Below the pieces are notes generated by a model that was given only the letters and a program-made list of their open reading frames with translations, searched no databases and was not told the DNA's origin. From Planctomycetia bacterium (GTDB lineage Bacteria > Planctomycetota > Planctomycetia > Pirellulales > Thermoguttaceae), in the NCBI GenBank assembly GCA_030527105.1, contig JAUNBK010000001.1, positions 51,959-115,958 on the forward strand: 64,000 bases of DNA, in the 5' to 3' direction. Shown piece by piece: positions 1-8,427 of the stretch (the stretch's first letter is position 1; the number at the start of each line of letters is the position of its first letter). Both the position numbers and the translations under genes were made by a program.

Positions 1-1407
1 GATTCTCCTATGCCTATGGGACTTACGGATAAGGAAAAAGAAACACTCACTACAGAGGGTTATCTTGTGCAGGACGCAAGACCTTCCGATGAAATATCGG
101 AAATTCTGTGGGAGGAGAAAGGAGATGAAGAGTTATTCACTCCAGCACATACTGGTTTTTATGATACTATGTTAGATACGGGCGAGATTAAAAAACGTCT
201 TGTAATAGTCAGCCCTGTGTCTGTCGAGGGTTGTTCTGATTTTTATCAGGCCGGACCTATTATTTATGATACCGATAAAAACCAGGCTACACATATATTT
301 TCACGAGATAATCTCTGGTGTACTAAGAGTTATCCTGTAGAACTGGCTAAGTGGGTACAGAGTCAACCTACGGCAGACAGTATTACAACAGGCAAGTCTT
401 ATATATTTCTCAGTTCATTGGGAACAGGGACAGAGGTTATTAAGATTGAGTCAAAGATTAATAATACTACTTATAAATCGATAAATGGTGATATAATTAT
501 AATCACCCCAAAAGGTTCTCGTTTTTCAAGTAAATCACCTGAGAAAAATTTCGCATCTGGAGAATGCCACATTCCTGCCGACTGGGCGTGTTTGCGTGTA
601 GATGATTGTGTCACCAGGAGTATCGAAGTATTCCCTGTAGCCTCTGGTTCTTTGTCTCTTATCCATGGCGGTGTATTAAAACCCGCTCACTATAAACAGG
701 CAAGATACAAAGGGTATAAACCTCTTAAAGTTACTGTAAAATCAGGCGAGTGTGTTATCAATAATAAAAGAGCGGTGCCTGTATTTACTGGTTTTCAAGA
801 ACTTATTACAGAGCATGGACTGCGGGAAGCGGAAGCGAAAGAGATTATTAAACGAGCGGAGGCAAACACTACAGTAAGGTTGTATATCAAGTACGCCATG
901 GAAGCTCCTGTATGGCCTGCCAAAGAACGTACTGGACCGGATTTCTTCAAGTTCAAGGGGAGAAAAGCTCCTGATGATGAGCAGTTTGTATTGGGCTATG
1001 AAGAAACCAATCCTGACGTGTACAGAGCCGATAGCAGTACAGGCTATTCTGATACTGACAAAGCGGTATTTCAGCAAGCGATTGACCGTGGACAGAAAGA
1101 GGTATTTGATGTCTCTGCCATCAAACAATTGTACGTCAGTGCGGATACAGACACAGACATTGAGAAAGCATTGTCCAAAGTAGCTCAGGGTATGAATGCT
1201 GCGGGCGATTTGTTAATGCTGTATTATTGGAAAAGTGATCAGTTTGAAGAGATTTACGGTTCTCAGAGATTGCCAGAATTAGAAGCGTCGATTAAAAAGC
1301 TCTTCGAGATTGCTGGTGATGTGGTTCTTTTCTTAAAACGCAATAAGCTCAATAAAGCGGATTATAAGCGACTAGCACCGATTGACTTGGGCGATAATGC
1401 TGAGTAA
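1..1407 (+). CDS. Unrecognised island protein, 5' end open at window edge
   Basis: The reading frame is open from base 1, so the ATG at 10 may be internal and the gene may start outside the window; 465 residues follow that ATG. I recognise no family. There is no signal peptide or membrane segment. The last 80 residues look helical and charged. Around residue 377 it carries YVSADTDTD; a near-identical YVTADTDTN occurs in the large protein starting at 3549, which hints that the two belong to one system or share a short binding motif. A strong hairpin terminator follows directly. Codon use is AT-rich like the rest of the island. Function unknown. Confidence 0.7.
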   Translation, partial: DSPMPMGLTDKEKETLTTEGYLVQDARPSDEISEILWEEKGDEELFTPAHTGFYDTMLDTGEIKKRLVIVSPVSVEGCSDFYQAGPIIYDTDKNQATHIFSRDNLWCTKSYPVELAKWVQSQPTADSITTGKSYIFLSSLGTGTEVIKIESKINNTTYKSINGDIIIITPKGSRFSSKSPEKNFASGECHIPADWACLRVDDCVTRSIEVFPVASGSLSLIHGGVLKPAHYKQARYKGYKPLKVTVKSGECVINNKRAVPVFTGFQELITEHGLREAEAKEIIKRAEANTTVRLYIKYAMEAPVWPAKERTGPDFFKFKGRKAPDDEQFVLGYEETNPDVYRADSSTGYSDTDKAVFQQAIDRGQKEVFDVSAIKQLYVSADTDTDIEKALSKVAQGMNAAGDLLMLYYWKSDQFEEIYGSQRLPELEASIKKLFEIAGDVVLFLKRNKLNKADYKRLAPIDLGDNAE

Positions 1408-1413
1408 GTTAGG

Positions 1414-1445
1414 AGCGTTGGTAGTAAAATACCAACGCTTTTTTA
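1414..1445 (+). terminator. Rho-independent terminator
   Basis: Perfect 10-bp stem AGCGTTGGTA / TACCAACGCT (1414-1423 and 1430-1439) with a 6-nt loop and a run of six T on the plus strand, starting 6 bases after the stop of the first gene. Confidence 0.85.
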
Positions 1446-1460
1446 GTTATTAATAACTAA
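1443..1460. repeat. 18-bp palindrome, copy 1 of 3
   Basis: TTAGTTATTAATAACTAA is a perfect palindrome lying between two convergent genes. Near-identical copies sit at 11,880-11,897 (TTAGTTGATATTAACTAA) and 18,977-18,994 (TTAGTTATTAATAACCAA), each next to an AAATTT tract. All three are in the island. Role unknown: a protein-binding site or a hairpin are both possible. Confidence 0.6.
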
Positions 1461-1462
1461 AT

Positions 1463-1927
1463 TTACGGGTGTAGTTGATACGGGATGTAAATCATGATAT
1501 TGACATCCTTCAAAGGTTCTAATTTACGCTCCATCAAGGGTCTTACTTCAGACCAGTCAAGCCCTCCTAAGCCACAACCCAATGCCGGTACTGCAATCGA
1601 TTTTATGTCTTCATCTTGTATCGTGTAAACCAACGCATCTAGACCGACTTCAATGTATTCCAGTCTAGAGGCATTTGCACAATTCGCTTTTGTTGGAAAG
1701 TTGATGATATATTTCACACCATCTGTACTGCCTGTAGGCCATACATATAACATGCCTGTATAAAGTTGTTGCTCATCGCACAACTTCTTGTACTCTTGAT
1801 ACATTTCCGGGTAGCGTATTTTGAATTGCAGTGCAATACCTCCACCCATAATACCATCTGTGTTGACAGCGTTGACCAATGCTTCCGCGTCTGATTTGAA
1901 CAAATCTCCAGTACAAAATGTAATCAT
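1463..1927 (-). CDS. Macro-domain protein, DarG-like
   Basis: A single macro domain fills this 154-residue protein. Visible motifs are the ADP-ribose loop NAVNTDGIMGGGIA (19-32) and the second loop PALGCGLGGLDW (114-125), both typical of the DarG/TARG1-like branch that removes ADP-ribose from DNA or protein. I chose the ATG at 1927 over an in-frame start at 1957 because it has AGGAGA a few bases upstream. The DarG antitoxin normally carries a second domain and sits beside the DarT toxin; neither is present here, so this is a stand-alone macro domain, perhaps protecting the element against a host or rival ADP-ribosyltransferase. Family call is firm; the DNA-deADP-ribosylation role is inference. 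Confidence 0.85.
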   Translation of the reverse strand: MITFCTGDLFKSDAEALVNAVNTDGIMGGGIALQFKIRYPEMYQEYKKLCDEQQLYTGMLYVWPTGSTDGVKYIINFPTKANCANASRLEYIEVGLDALVYTIQDEDIKSIAVPALGCGLGGLDWSEVRPLMERKLEPLKDVNIMIYIPYQLHP

Positions 1928-1953
1928 TTCTTCTCCTGTAATGTGATAGATAA

Positions 1954-1969
1954 ACACTGTTTACAGTGT
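1954..1969. promoter_or_regulatory. Operator-like inverted repeat between divergent genes
   Basis: ACACTG-TTTA-CAGTGT (6-bp arms) lies in the 87-bp gap between the divergent starts at 1927 and 2015, followed by the palindromic TATACGTATA. A similar CACTGTTTAT...ATAAACACTG plus ATACGTAT combination lies upstream of the minus-strand gene starting at 8427, suggesting a common regulator. Confidence 0.4.
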
Positions 1970-2014
1970 ATTATACGTATATACCTGTGTTAGAAGAGCA
2001 AGAAAGAGTATATT

Positions 2015-2602
2015 ATGAACATACAAAAAGACAGAGTAATCGGACAAGACGGTAAGACATGTTACACTCCTTTTCTTGGGAAGATGGATGACACGGTTTA
2101 CCGTGCGGCAGAACGGGTACTGCAAGAGCTTGGATGGGAATGGTCAGAGGACGATAACGCCTACATCTTAAAATTAGATCTTGGCGTGGTTAAACTTACA
2201 GAAGTGCTTTCCGTTCCTAAAGAGACAGAAGCGGAATACGCTGGTTGGTATTGGAAATTTTTCTGTCATACAGTATCTGCTGCGACCACTTGCAACGGTA
2301 AAGATGTCGCACCGGGCCAAATACATGACATGCTCAACAAGTATATTGACGAACTGGAAGATGTTGAGTACAGTCCAGAAATGGATGTTTATACCCCGGA
2401 TAGCCGGAAGTGTTTTGTTCGACAAGAAATACACGTAGACCGATGGAAGCCCGATTTATGCGTAAAAACATGCCCCTCGCTGTGCGGAGGCACCTGCACC
2501 TACTTCCATACACGTCTAAAATACGAACCCATGACTATGGCAGATAATTATGATGTCGCTTATAGACGCTGCACAGCGTGTGTGTCGGCGGAAGAGATCT
2601 AG
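2015..2602 (+). CDS. Unrecognised cysteine-rich island protein
   Basis: 195 residues, no signal peptide and no membrane helix. The first 135 residues are acidic and globular. The C-terminal 50 residues hold six cysteines in the pattern CVKTCPSLCGGTC...CTAC with a nearby histidine (YFH), which suggests a metal site, probably zinc, though I cannot match a named zinc finger. It is transcribed divergently from the macro-domain gene, sharing the operator-like region between them, and ends at a bidirectional terminator. I do not recognise the family; small zinc-binding accessory proteins are common in mobile elements, but no function is claimed. Confidence 0.65.
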   Translation: MNIQKDRVIGQDGKTCYTPFLGKMDDTVYRAAERVLQELGWEWSEDDNAYILKLDLGVVKLTEVLSVPKETEAEYAGWYWKFFCHTVSAATTCNGKDVAPGQIHDMLNKYIDELEDVEYSPEMDVYTPDSRKCFVRQEIHVDRWKPDLCVKTCPSLCGGTCTYFHTRLKYEPMTMADNYDVAYRRCTACVSAEEI

Positions 2603-2614
2603 GCTACCATAGCT

Positions 2615-2648
2615 AAAAAAAAGACCATCCTTTATTGGATAGTCTTTT
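2615..2648. terminator. Bidirectional terminator between convergent genes
   Basis: Stem AAGACCATCC / GGATAGTCTT (2621-2630 and 2637-2646, one mismatch) flanked by an A-run on the left and a T-run on the right, so it can stop the plus-strand gene ending at 2602 and the minus-strand gene ending at 2656. Confidence 0.75.
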
Positions 2649-2655
2649 CGTAAAT

Positions 2656-3333
2656 CTAGAACTCTATTTTTACAGAGTCCTGAGTCTCTGTGATTTTGAT
2701 ACCCAGATCATCAAATGTCAGAATTATGCCTGGATAGGAGCCTCTGAATCCTGCTAATTCTTTTGGAAAAACAAGCATTAGCTTGTTTTTCCCGTCGGAC
2801 ACACATGCGTATGTTACGCAATAGTGGTCTTCTTTGATCATGGTATTTGTGTTTGTTACCATTATATTCTGTATATATAGTAACAGTTCTGTGATTGCTT
2901 CGCCATACTGCTCCCTTTGTTCGTACGGCACGAAAACCATGCCCCACGGAGTGCCTACTTGAGCTATACACTCTGGGGGCACGTTATTCAACTGTTCTGG
3001 TAGAACAGTTTTAATATTTTCTGGGTTTAGTGCTATGTGGAATAGTCGCTCGTTATTCTGTTTCATGGCTAGTTCGTATGCTCGCAGGTCAACTGCGGCT
3101 GCCTCTTCTTCTGTTGGCATTTCAATTTCTTTATTTGATTCCTTAAGCAACTCCCGACATTTTTCGTAAAGGCTATAGTCTTCTGTAGTGGAAGGTGTGC
3201 TCTCCATTGCATCCAGCAATTCTTGTGATGCTGGCTCGTCCTTCTTCCAGAGATCGGAAAAACTCCAACCTCCCATAACTTCATGTGTTTGCAGTAAAAT
3301 TACCATTGTCAACAAAATTGCTACTTTCTTCAT
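2656..3333 (-). CDS. Secreted protein of unknown function
   Basis: 225 residues beginning with a clear signal peptide: a KK n-region, a hydrophobic core (residues 4-15) and a likely cleavage near residue 21 before GGWSF. The start is fixed by AAGGAGAAGAGAC directly before the ATG. The mature part is acidic and helical for the first 100 residues, then has a beta-rich C-terminal domain with two cysteines (HYCVTYACV) that could form a disulfide. No enzyme motif is visible and I recognise no family. The inverted repeat at 3368-3388 sits in its upstream region. It is one of two signal-peptide genes in the island (the other ends at 5179), unusual among otherwise cytoplasmic defence-type genes. Confidence 0.7.
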   Translation of the reverse strand: MKKVAILLTMVILLQTHEVMGGWSFSDLWKKDEPASQELLDAMESTPSTTEDYSLYEKCRELLKESNKEIEMPTEEEAAAVDLRAYELAMKQNNERLFHIALNPENIKTVLPEQLNNVPPECIAQVGTPWGMVFVPYEQREQYGEAITELLLYIQNIMVTNTNTMIKEDHYCVTYACVSDGKNKLMLVFPKELAGFRGSYPGIILTFDDLGIKITETQDSVKIEF

Positions 3334-3367
3334 GTCTCTTCTCCTTGTTAAAAAATTTGAAATTTTA

Positions 3368-3388
3368 GAACTTACTCCATGTAAGTTC
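3368..3388. promoter_or_regulatory. Inverted repeat upstream of secreted-protein gene
   Basis: GAACTTAC-TCCAT-GTAAGTTC, perfect 8-bp arms, 35 bp upstream of the minus-strand start at 3333. Position suits an operator; a short hairpin is the alternative. Confidence 0.4.
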
Positions 3389-3548
3389 CTTTCTTATGTT
3401 ATATGCCACAAAGAAACAGAAAATTAATATGTTTTAGAGGTAGCGATAAGTACTATAAAATCAACTTTTGCAGGTATAGTGGCAATTGATTATACTGCAT
3501 TAAACACATAACTAGACATCTACCGCAATCCATACGAAGCGACGTACC

Positions 3549-5111
3549 GTGAATACTACAAAACTTAACAATTTGATAAAGCGTGCAGCTGATTCAAACT
3601 TCACACCTGGTGTGCATATTCGACAGACTCCAGCATCTAAAAAGCCACAGTATGCGGCTTATAATAAAGCTCTTGCGGATTTTAAGACAGACGTAGAAAA
3701 ACGATTCCCGCATATCGGACTTCGTGTAACTACACATGAAAATATCCCTCGTTCTGGATGGAATCCCTCTCACAGACTTCCACGTACATGGGGTGATTTT
3801 ATACGAGAACGAGTGACCAAGAACCCTTCTTGGTTGACACCGCGAATATATGAGTGGCCTAATAAACGGATAGAGCCAAAGAATATTAACTATCGTATTG
3901 ACGGAATACAGCCCCCGTACAGTGCAATCGTACCGATTAATGCGCAAAGTCAGCGTTCAAAATATATGTTGCCTATGTATAATTTAGGTAGTGATATAGG
4001 AGTAGCCTGGCGCCGCCCTAAGTCGCCGCAAGTCTCTACAGACAAGCTAGATAGCCGGATGCAGGGCGTAGTAAGAAATGCGCTGTACCATGAACTGACA
4101 CATGCCATGGACAATGGTTATTATCGTACACCGGTCAATACTAATCCGATTACAGAAGCATTCTCACATGAAGAGTTACCTGCTGTTATTGCCGAGGCTA
4201 CACATAGAAATAATGGAATATTCGATCCAAATTATTTTTTCATTTCTACGGGTCAAAATACAGATAACTACGAACCTCTGCACGTACGCCACGCAATAAA
4301 TAAGCCTGATTCCTATACGCAAAAAGATATTAACCCTTACTTGCGGTATATTATGTCAACAACAAACGATGCCTATGTAACCGCAGATACAGATACAAAT
4401 TCCGTGGCACCACTTAAAACGCTTGACAATCGTCTAGGATCAAATACTCAAGTTTTCTACGAGGACGGGCAAGATACTATACAAAATAAGACAAGCGACC
4501 CTAGGGAAGCTGCTCGCAATTTACTTAAAAATCGCAAGTCTAAAATATTAATGCGTGCCGTGCCATTTGATAAAATGCTTACAGAAACAGGTACTTGGGA
4601 ATATACTCCACGAATAATGCTTAACGGTACAGTACCTAGTTGGTTACATCAACCAACACCTACTACACAGTTACCGTGGCCTTTCCGTAATATGGTCAAC
4701 GCTGTAGGAAATTTACAACCAATACAGGCAGTTGAAGATGCCTTAAACCCTGCCACGTCAAAACAATTCTATACAGCGGATAAGCATTTTCAAGACCTAA
4801 TGAAACCAGCCACAGAACGGTATTGGGATCAGTCCACACCTGATAATAGCACTGTCGCGCCATTACCTATGGGAACTTCTGAATTCTTTAGAAAACACGT
4901 AATATCACCTACGATGCACAAACATGATTCTTTATGGAGTCAAAGATCTTTGAACCAACTCAATAACATGATTAAAGAATACTATGGTCTTATGAATAGA
5001 GATAAGGCTATACGAAACGCTACAGACACGGCACCGCATAGAATGAGACGACAACAGCAACGATCTGTGACAGTACAACCACTGTCTGGTTATAATATGT
5101 ATGAGAGCTAA
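3549..5111 (+). CDS. Large island protein with HELTH zinc-protease motif
   Basis: 520 residues from a GTG start; no upstream ATG is available in frame. Residues 181-185 read HELTH inside ALYHELTHAMDNGYY, the HExxH signature of zinc metallopeptidases, preceded by a helix and followed about 27 residues later by an acidic helix (HEELPAVIAEATHR) that could supply the third ligand. The rest matches nothing I know: a basic N-terminus (LIKRAADSNF), a proline-rich middle and a long tail with basic stretches (RMRRQQQR). YVTADTDTN near residue 278 echoes the first gene of the window. In mobile elements such proteins may be virion-associated or conjugation-associated peptidases, or toxins; context does not decide. 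The zincin call rests on one motif. Confidence 0.65.
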   Translation: MNTTKLNNLIKRAADSNFTPGVHIRQTPASKKPQYAAYNKALADFKTDVEKRFPHIGLRVTTHENIPRSGWNPSHRLPRTWGDFIRERVTKNPSWLTPRIYEWPNKRIEPKNINYRIDGIQPPYSAIVPINAQSQRSKYMLPMYNLGSDIGVAWRRPKSPQVSTDKLDSRMQGVVRNALYHELTHAMDNGYYRTPVNTNPITEAFSHEELPAVIAEATHRNNGIFDPNYFFISTGQNTDNYEPLHVRHAINKPDSYTQKDINPYLRYIMSTTNDAYVTADTDTNSVAPLKTLDNRLGSNTQVFYEDGQDTIQNKTSDPREAARNLLKNRKSKILMRAVPFDKMLTETGTWEYTPRIMLNGTVPSWLHQPTPTTQLPWPFRNMVNAVGNLQPIQAVEDALNPATSKQFYTADKHFQDLMKPATERYWDQSTPDNSTVAPLPMGTSEFFRKHVISPTMHKHDSLWSQRSLNQLNNMIKEYYGLMNRDKAIRNATDTAPHRMRRQQQRSVTVQPLSGYNMYES

Positions 5112-5178
5112 AAACTAACAATGGGCACGTAGCGACATCTACATACATTACAGCACAGTTCTAAGTATGTAAGTAACC

Positions 5179-5418
5179 TTATGACTTATAATAGGAAGCC
5201 GCCCATTGTTCCTGAATTACTGTATTAACGTCACACTCTTCTGGTTCTATACTTGGTATACCTATAAGCCGTTTTAACAGTCTTATTGGGCAAATACTGC
5301 CACGGTCAACTATTTCGTTATTGTATTCCAATATAACAACTTCCATATAATACGCACAAGGCACAGTTGCTACCGCTAGGCAACTTATCAACAACAATGT
5401 CATAAAAAATCTTTTCAT
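5179..5418 (-). CDS. Small secreted protein
   Basis: 79 residues with a strong AGGAGG ribosome-binding site before the ATG. Residues 1-22 form a signal peptide (basic start, hydrophobic core, likely cleavage after the alanine/cysteine region VPCAYY). The cysteine at 21 could make it a lipoprotein, but the lipobox is poor. Two further cysteines lie in the mature part. No family recognised. It faces the 520-residue gene tail to tail. Confidence 0.6.
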   Translation of the reverse strand: MKRFFMTLLLISCLAVATVPCAYYMEVVILEYNNEIVDRGSICPIRLLKRLIGIPSIEPEECDVNTVIQEQWAASYYKS

Positions 5419-5609
5419 AGCAACCTCCTAAAATTAAAGTACTGTTCTCTATTTACTTATTTTACAAACTAGTCACACTAAAACTTATCAGCATCGTATT
5501 TCTCCCTTTCTGCCATGATACTATTAGAAACTCTCGTTGTCAAGAGCAAACAGTATTTTTTGACTATTGATGTATTATACATTGCGGGGCAGCATAGATA
5601 CTGAAAGCA

Positions 5610-6288
5610 TTAAACAATAACTTTCTTCAACGTCTGAATGAGCTTGTTCAGCTCTCCTGGTTGTTTCAAGTCAAAGTCGTACTCGTTGTGCTGTCCCGGT
5701 ATTACCAAGTCAAAGTCACTGTAAGCGGCTGTTTTATTCTCAAACATAAACCCAACTATAATTCGATTATCTCCGATACACCATTCTGCATAGACGTTCG
5801 CTTCGGCATAAGGATACAGCACAGGAGGTTGCGGCAATTCGCAAGCTATGGTTATAAGAATAGGTTTCAGCCAATCCAGGTCTTCATCCTTAAAAGCATC
5901 TCCTGTACCGGCATACCAACCTGGTTCCAGACGTCGAAACTCGTCTAACCTGGTGTAAATATCTACTACCTCTTGAAGCGATTTCTTCAGCAGGATCAAC
6001 CCTTGATTTCGACTCGTACTCTTCCACAAGTTCCGAAAGAATTTCCAACTCCTCCAACTGCTCGTTTGTCAGTTTGTCATCACCGATCTTCAGTAAAGTG
6101 TCTATCTTCGAGAGAGCTTCTTCGTAGTCCTCTTGCGAGAGGATTGATTTGTACTTGTCCAGTTTTTTCTCCGCTTCCGATATTTCTTGTACCAAAAATT
6201 CACGGTCCAATTTCAAGAACTCTGGCATTGTTTGCAACAGATGCCTGTTGTGATTTACTATTGACATCCAAAAGTCTCTACGATTCAC
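5610..6288 (-). pseudogene. Frameshifted gene of unknown function
   Basis: Two overlapping frames appear to be parts of one gene. The first (start 6288) gives a helical, acidic N-terminal region of about 110 residues and then turns into arginine-rich nonsense after about 5965. The second frame (to the stop at 5610) gives a convincing globular sequence, DEFRRLEPGWYAGTGDAF onward, but its only start is a TTG without a ribosome-binding site. The simplest reading is a single frameshift between about 5950 and 6010 in a gene of about 220 residues. Translational coupling or a programmed shift cannot be excluded. No family is recognised beyond a resemblance of the 'LEPGWY.G.G' stretch to a widespread uncharacterised domain. 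Confidence 0.5.
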
Positions 6289-6314
6289 AATTAAACTCCT
6301 TTTACAATAACACT

Positions 6315-6359
6315 TAAAAAAATAAGTCTGTTACGCATAGTTCGCGTAACAGACTTATT
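6315..6359 (-). terminator. Terminator of the ATPase operon
   Basis: Perfect 16-bp stem AATAAGTCTGTTACGC / GCGTAACAGACTTATT (6321-6336 and 6344-6359) with a T7 run on the minus strand, right after the stop at 6368. Confidence 0.85.
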
Positions 6360-6367
6360 AACAAAAA

Positions 6368-7906
6368 TCACTCTTCTCCATACTCCTCAATCCGTTTCAG
6401 GGCTTCATTGAAAGAAGCGAATATCTTCTCAACACTATTTCCCTGGTGCTGATAGACGTACTGTCCACTTTTCGATACTGGCTCTGCCAGATAAAAATCA
6501 ATGACGACCCCTTCCTTCTTCGCGATTTTCTGTAACGCGCTGATCATATCGGGATTATGCGACGATATAAAGAAGCGTGTGCCACAGTGTTTGTGGAGTA
6601 AAACGATCATGCGCGCATACTCTACAATCCACACTGGATGTAGATTCATTTCAGGCTCGTCTAGAATTGTCAGTACATCCTCTCGAAAATACTCCTTACG
6701 AATCAATTGATAGATGGTTCCCATGAGTTTTTCGCCGTTGCTGGACTCATCCAGTCGAGATACGACAGGTGAGCCATGACGTTGAAAATGAAGTACACCC
6801 TCATTCTCCAAGGTATCACCGACAGTATTTCTCATTTTCAAAATCAGGGGCTTATTGCGATCATACCCTTCCGAGTAGACTGATTGTAACGCTACTGAAT
6901 AGGCGTGATCCCAGTTAGGAACCTTTTCGTAAGGAAGTTCTATATACTTGTATAGAACACCTGGATTATTCAAATAAAGTGCATCTCTAATACTAGATGT
7001 CGGAATGCACTTATCCTCGTTGTCTATTAAATGCACAGTGTTGTCTTCGATAATATCAAATTTTCCTTCGACGTCTATACTCAATACGTCTTTAAGATAT
7101 TCGTATAAATATTGCGTTCTTTTCCTTGAAAGCTCGTCCGTGTACGTGTGATACCAATGGTCGACACAGTTTTTTAGAGCGGACAACTTCTTATATGCGC
7201 TCTTAGGACATCCAACGCCCTCAAATAACTGCTTCCAGGCAACTTTCAACTGTTTGCGAAACGCTTTGTTTTTACGTATTTCATCTGACTGCATGTAATC
7301 CAACCACTCTTCGAGATATTTTTTTATCTCCCACAAAGTCGTCATTTCCCGATAATGCCAGCCAATGACATCTTCGTAGTTGTCTCTGCAATATTCCATA
7401 AGCTCTACAACTGGGGACAACTTTCTAAGGCATTTAACACATAGCAATTGAGCCACCGTATCTGGCATACGGAAAGTATGGTAAAGCAATTGCGATAGAA
7501 TACTCTTACCGCAACCGTTTTCACCGGTAACAACCGTAATTCCGTTCAGCGCAATGTTCGCTTCTTTGATGGAATAAAGGTCTTTGACCACTAAATTCAT
7601 TGAATGGTACATTGGTATCTCCTCTTTCTTTGTACATTCACATTCCACTACATAATCTATAAGTTCTTTATCGAATTTATCTGTATTTGTAAATGTTATC
7701 TTTTCATCTAACTGTTCTATAAACCCATTAAGTATTAACGGTGCAAGAGCTACCCTTATAAAATAAGGAGTAAGCATCTCAACTCCCTCAAAGTCTAATT
7801 CTACCGATTCGCCTTTCTTTATATAAGGCAATATTTTATTGTACAGAGCAACGCCTGTCTCTTCTTTGATACAAATTGTATCTATCTCACTTACTTTGAT
7901 TTTCAT
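6368..7906 (-). CDS. DUF4325 (STAS-like) domain fused to an ABC/OLD-type ATPase
   Basis: 512 residues with two parts. Residues 1-92 match the STAS-like DUF4325 domain: VELDFEGVEMLTPYFIRVAL and EKITFTN are the same pattern as the separate DUF4325 gene at 11,064. Residues 105-512 are an ABC-type ATPase of the kind in OLD and RecF-like proteins: Walker A GENGCGKS (128-135), signature-like SSNGEKLMG (388-396), Walker B LTILDEPEMNLHP (412-424) and switch SSHNP (448-452). The start has GGAGAGG upstream and overlaps the stop of the coiled-coil gene by ATGA, so both are translated together. STAS-like domains bind partners or ligands; I infer an ATP-driven sensor, possibly antiphage. A DUF4325-ATPase fusion is not a defence system I know by name. 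Confidence 0.75.
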   Translation of the reverse strand: MKIKVSEIDTICIKEETGVALYNKILPYIKKGESVELDFEGVEMLTPYFIRVALAPLILNGFIEQLDEKITFTNTDKFDKELIDYVVECECTKKEEIPMYHSMNLVVKDLYSIKEANIALNGITVVTGENGCGKSILSQLLYHTFRMPDTVAQLLCVKCLRKLSPVVELMEYCRDNYEDVIGWHYREMTTLWEIKKYLEEWLDYMQSDEIRKNKAFRKQLKVAWKQLFEGVGCPKSAYKKLSALKNCVDHWYHTYTDELSRKRTQYLYEYLKDVLSIDVEGKFDIIEDNTVHLIDNEDKCIPTSSIRDALYLNNPGVLYKYIELPYEKVPNWDHAYSVALQSVYSEGYDRNKPLILKMRNTVGDTLENEGVLHFQRHGSPVVSRLDESSNGEKLMGTIYQLIRKEYFREDVLTILDEPEMNLHPVWIVEYARMIVLLHKHCGTRFFISSHNPDMISALQKIAKKEGVVIDFYLAEPVSKSGQYVYQHQGNSVEKIFASFNEALKRIEEYGEE

Positions 7907-8427
7907 AGTCCTCTCCTTCTACGATACTTAGCATTACGTCTTTTCCGCCTGTTCCTGGTTAAGAGTGTTGCTGCCAAGGCTAGCATCTTATCCTGGTCGT
8001 GCTTGAGACTAGCTATCGTGTTCTGTGTCTCCTTGCTTGTTTGTGCTATAAGCTCTTCTATCTTATCCTGGTCGTGCTTGAGACTAGCTATCGTGTTCTG
8101 CGGCTCCTTGCCTGTTTGTGCTATAAGCTCTTCTATCTCCTCTGTTTCTTGATAGATTTGTTCCTTGTATCTGTCCTTAATTTTTGGTAAAGTATTAGAC
8201 AACCACCACAGTTCCTTTGTAATCTTATTGACTCTAGCCTTTACTTCTAAGACCTCGTCCTCTGTATGATAGATGTCAGGCTCGCTAATTATATGTTGAT
8301 AGCCGAACAACGTATCATACACAAGACTCACCAAGTTTTCAAGTGTATCTGCCTGTTCCGCACGTTGTGCATATAATTGTATCGTATCCACCTTTTCCAT
8401 TACATCTTCCACTATTTCCGCTGCCAT
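7903..8427 (-). CDS. Coiled-coil partner protein with a 25-residue tandem repeat
   Basis: 174 residues from the ATG at 8427 (a GTG at 8430 is also possible; GAGGAG lies just upstream). The N-terminal 110 residues are helical. Then comes a two-copy repeat of 25 residues, each beginning EELIAQT and ending SLKHDQDK, encoded by a 75-bp direct repeat (7985-8059, 8060-8134) with only a few differences, so the duplication is recent. The last 20 residues are strongly basic (RNRRKRRNAKYRRRRGL), suited to nucleic-acid or membrane binding. The ATGA overlap with the ATPase gene implies a two-component complex. No family recognised. Repeat number is likely to vary between strains. Confidence 0.65.
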   Translation of the reverse strand: MAAEIVEDVMEKVDTIQLYAQRAEQADTLENLVSLVYDTLFGYQHIISEPDIYHTEDEVLEVKARVNKITKELWWLSNTLPKIKDRYKEQIYQETEEIEELIAQTGKEPQNTIASLKHDQDKIEELIAQTSKETQNTIASLKHDQDKMLALAATLLTRNRRKRRNAKYRRRRGL

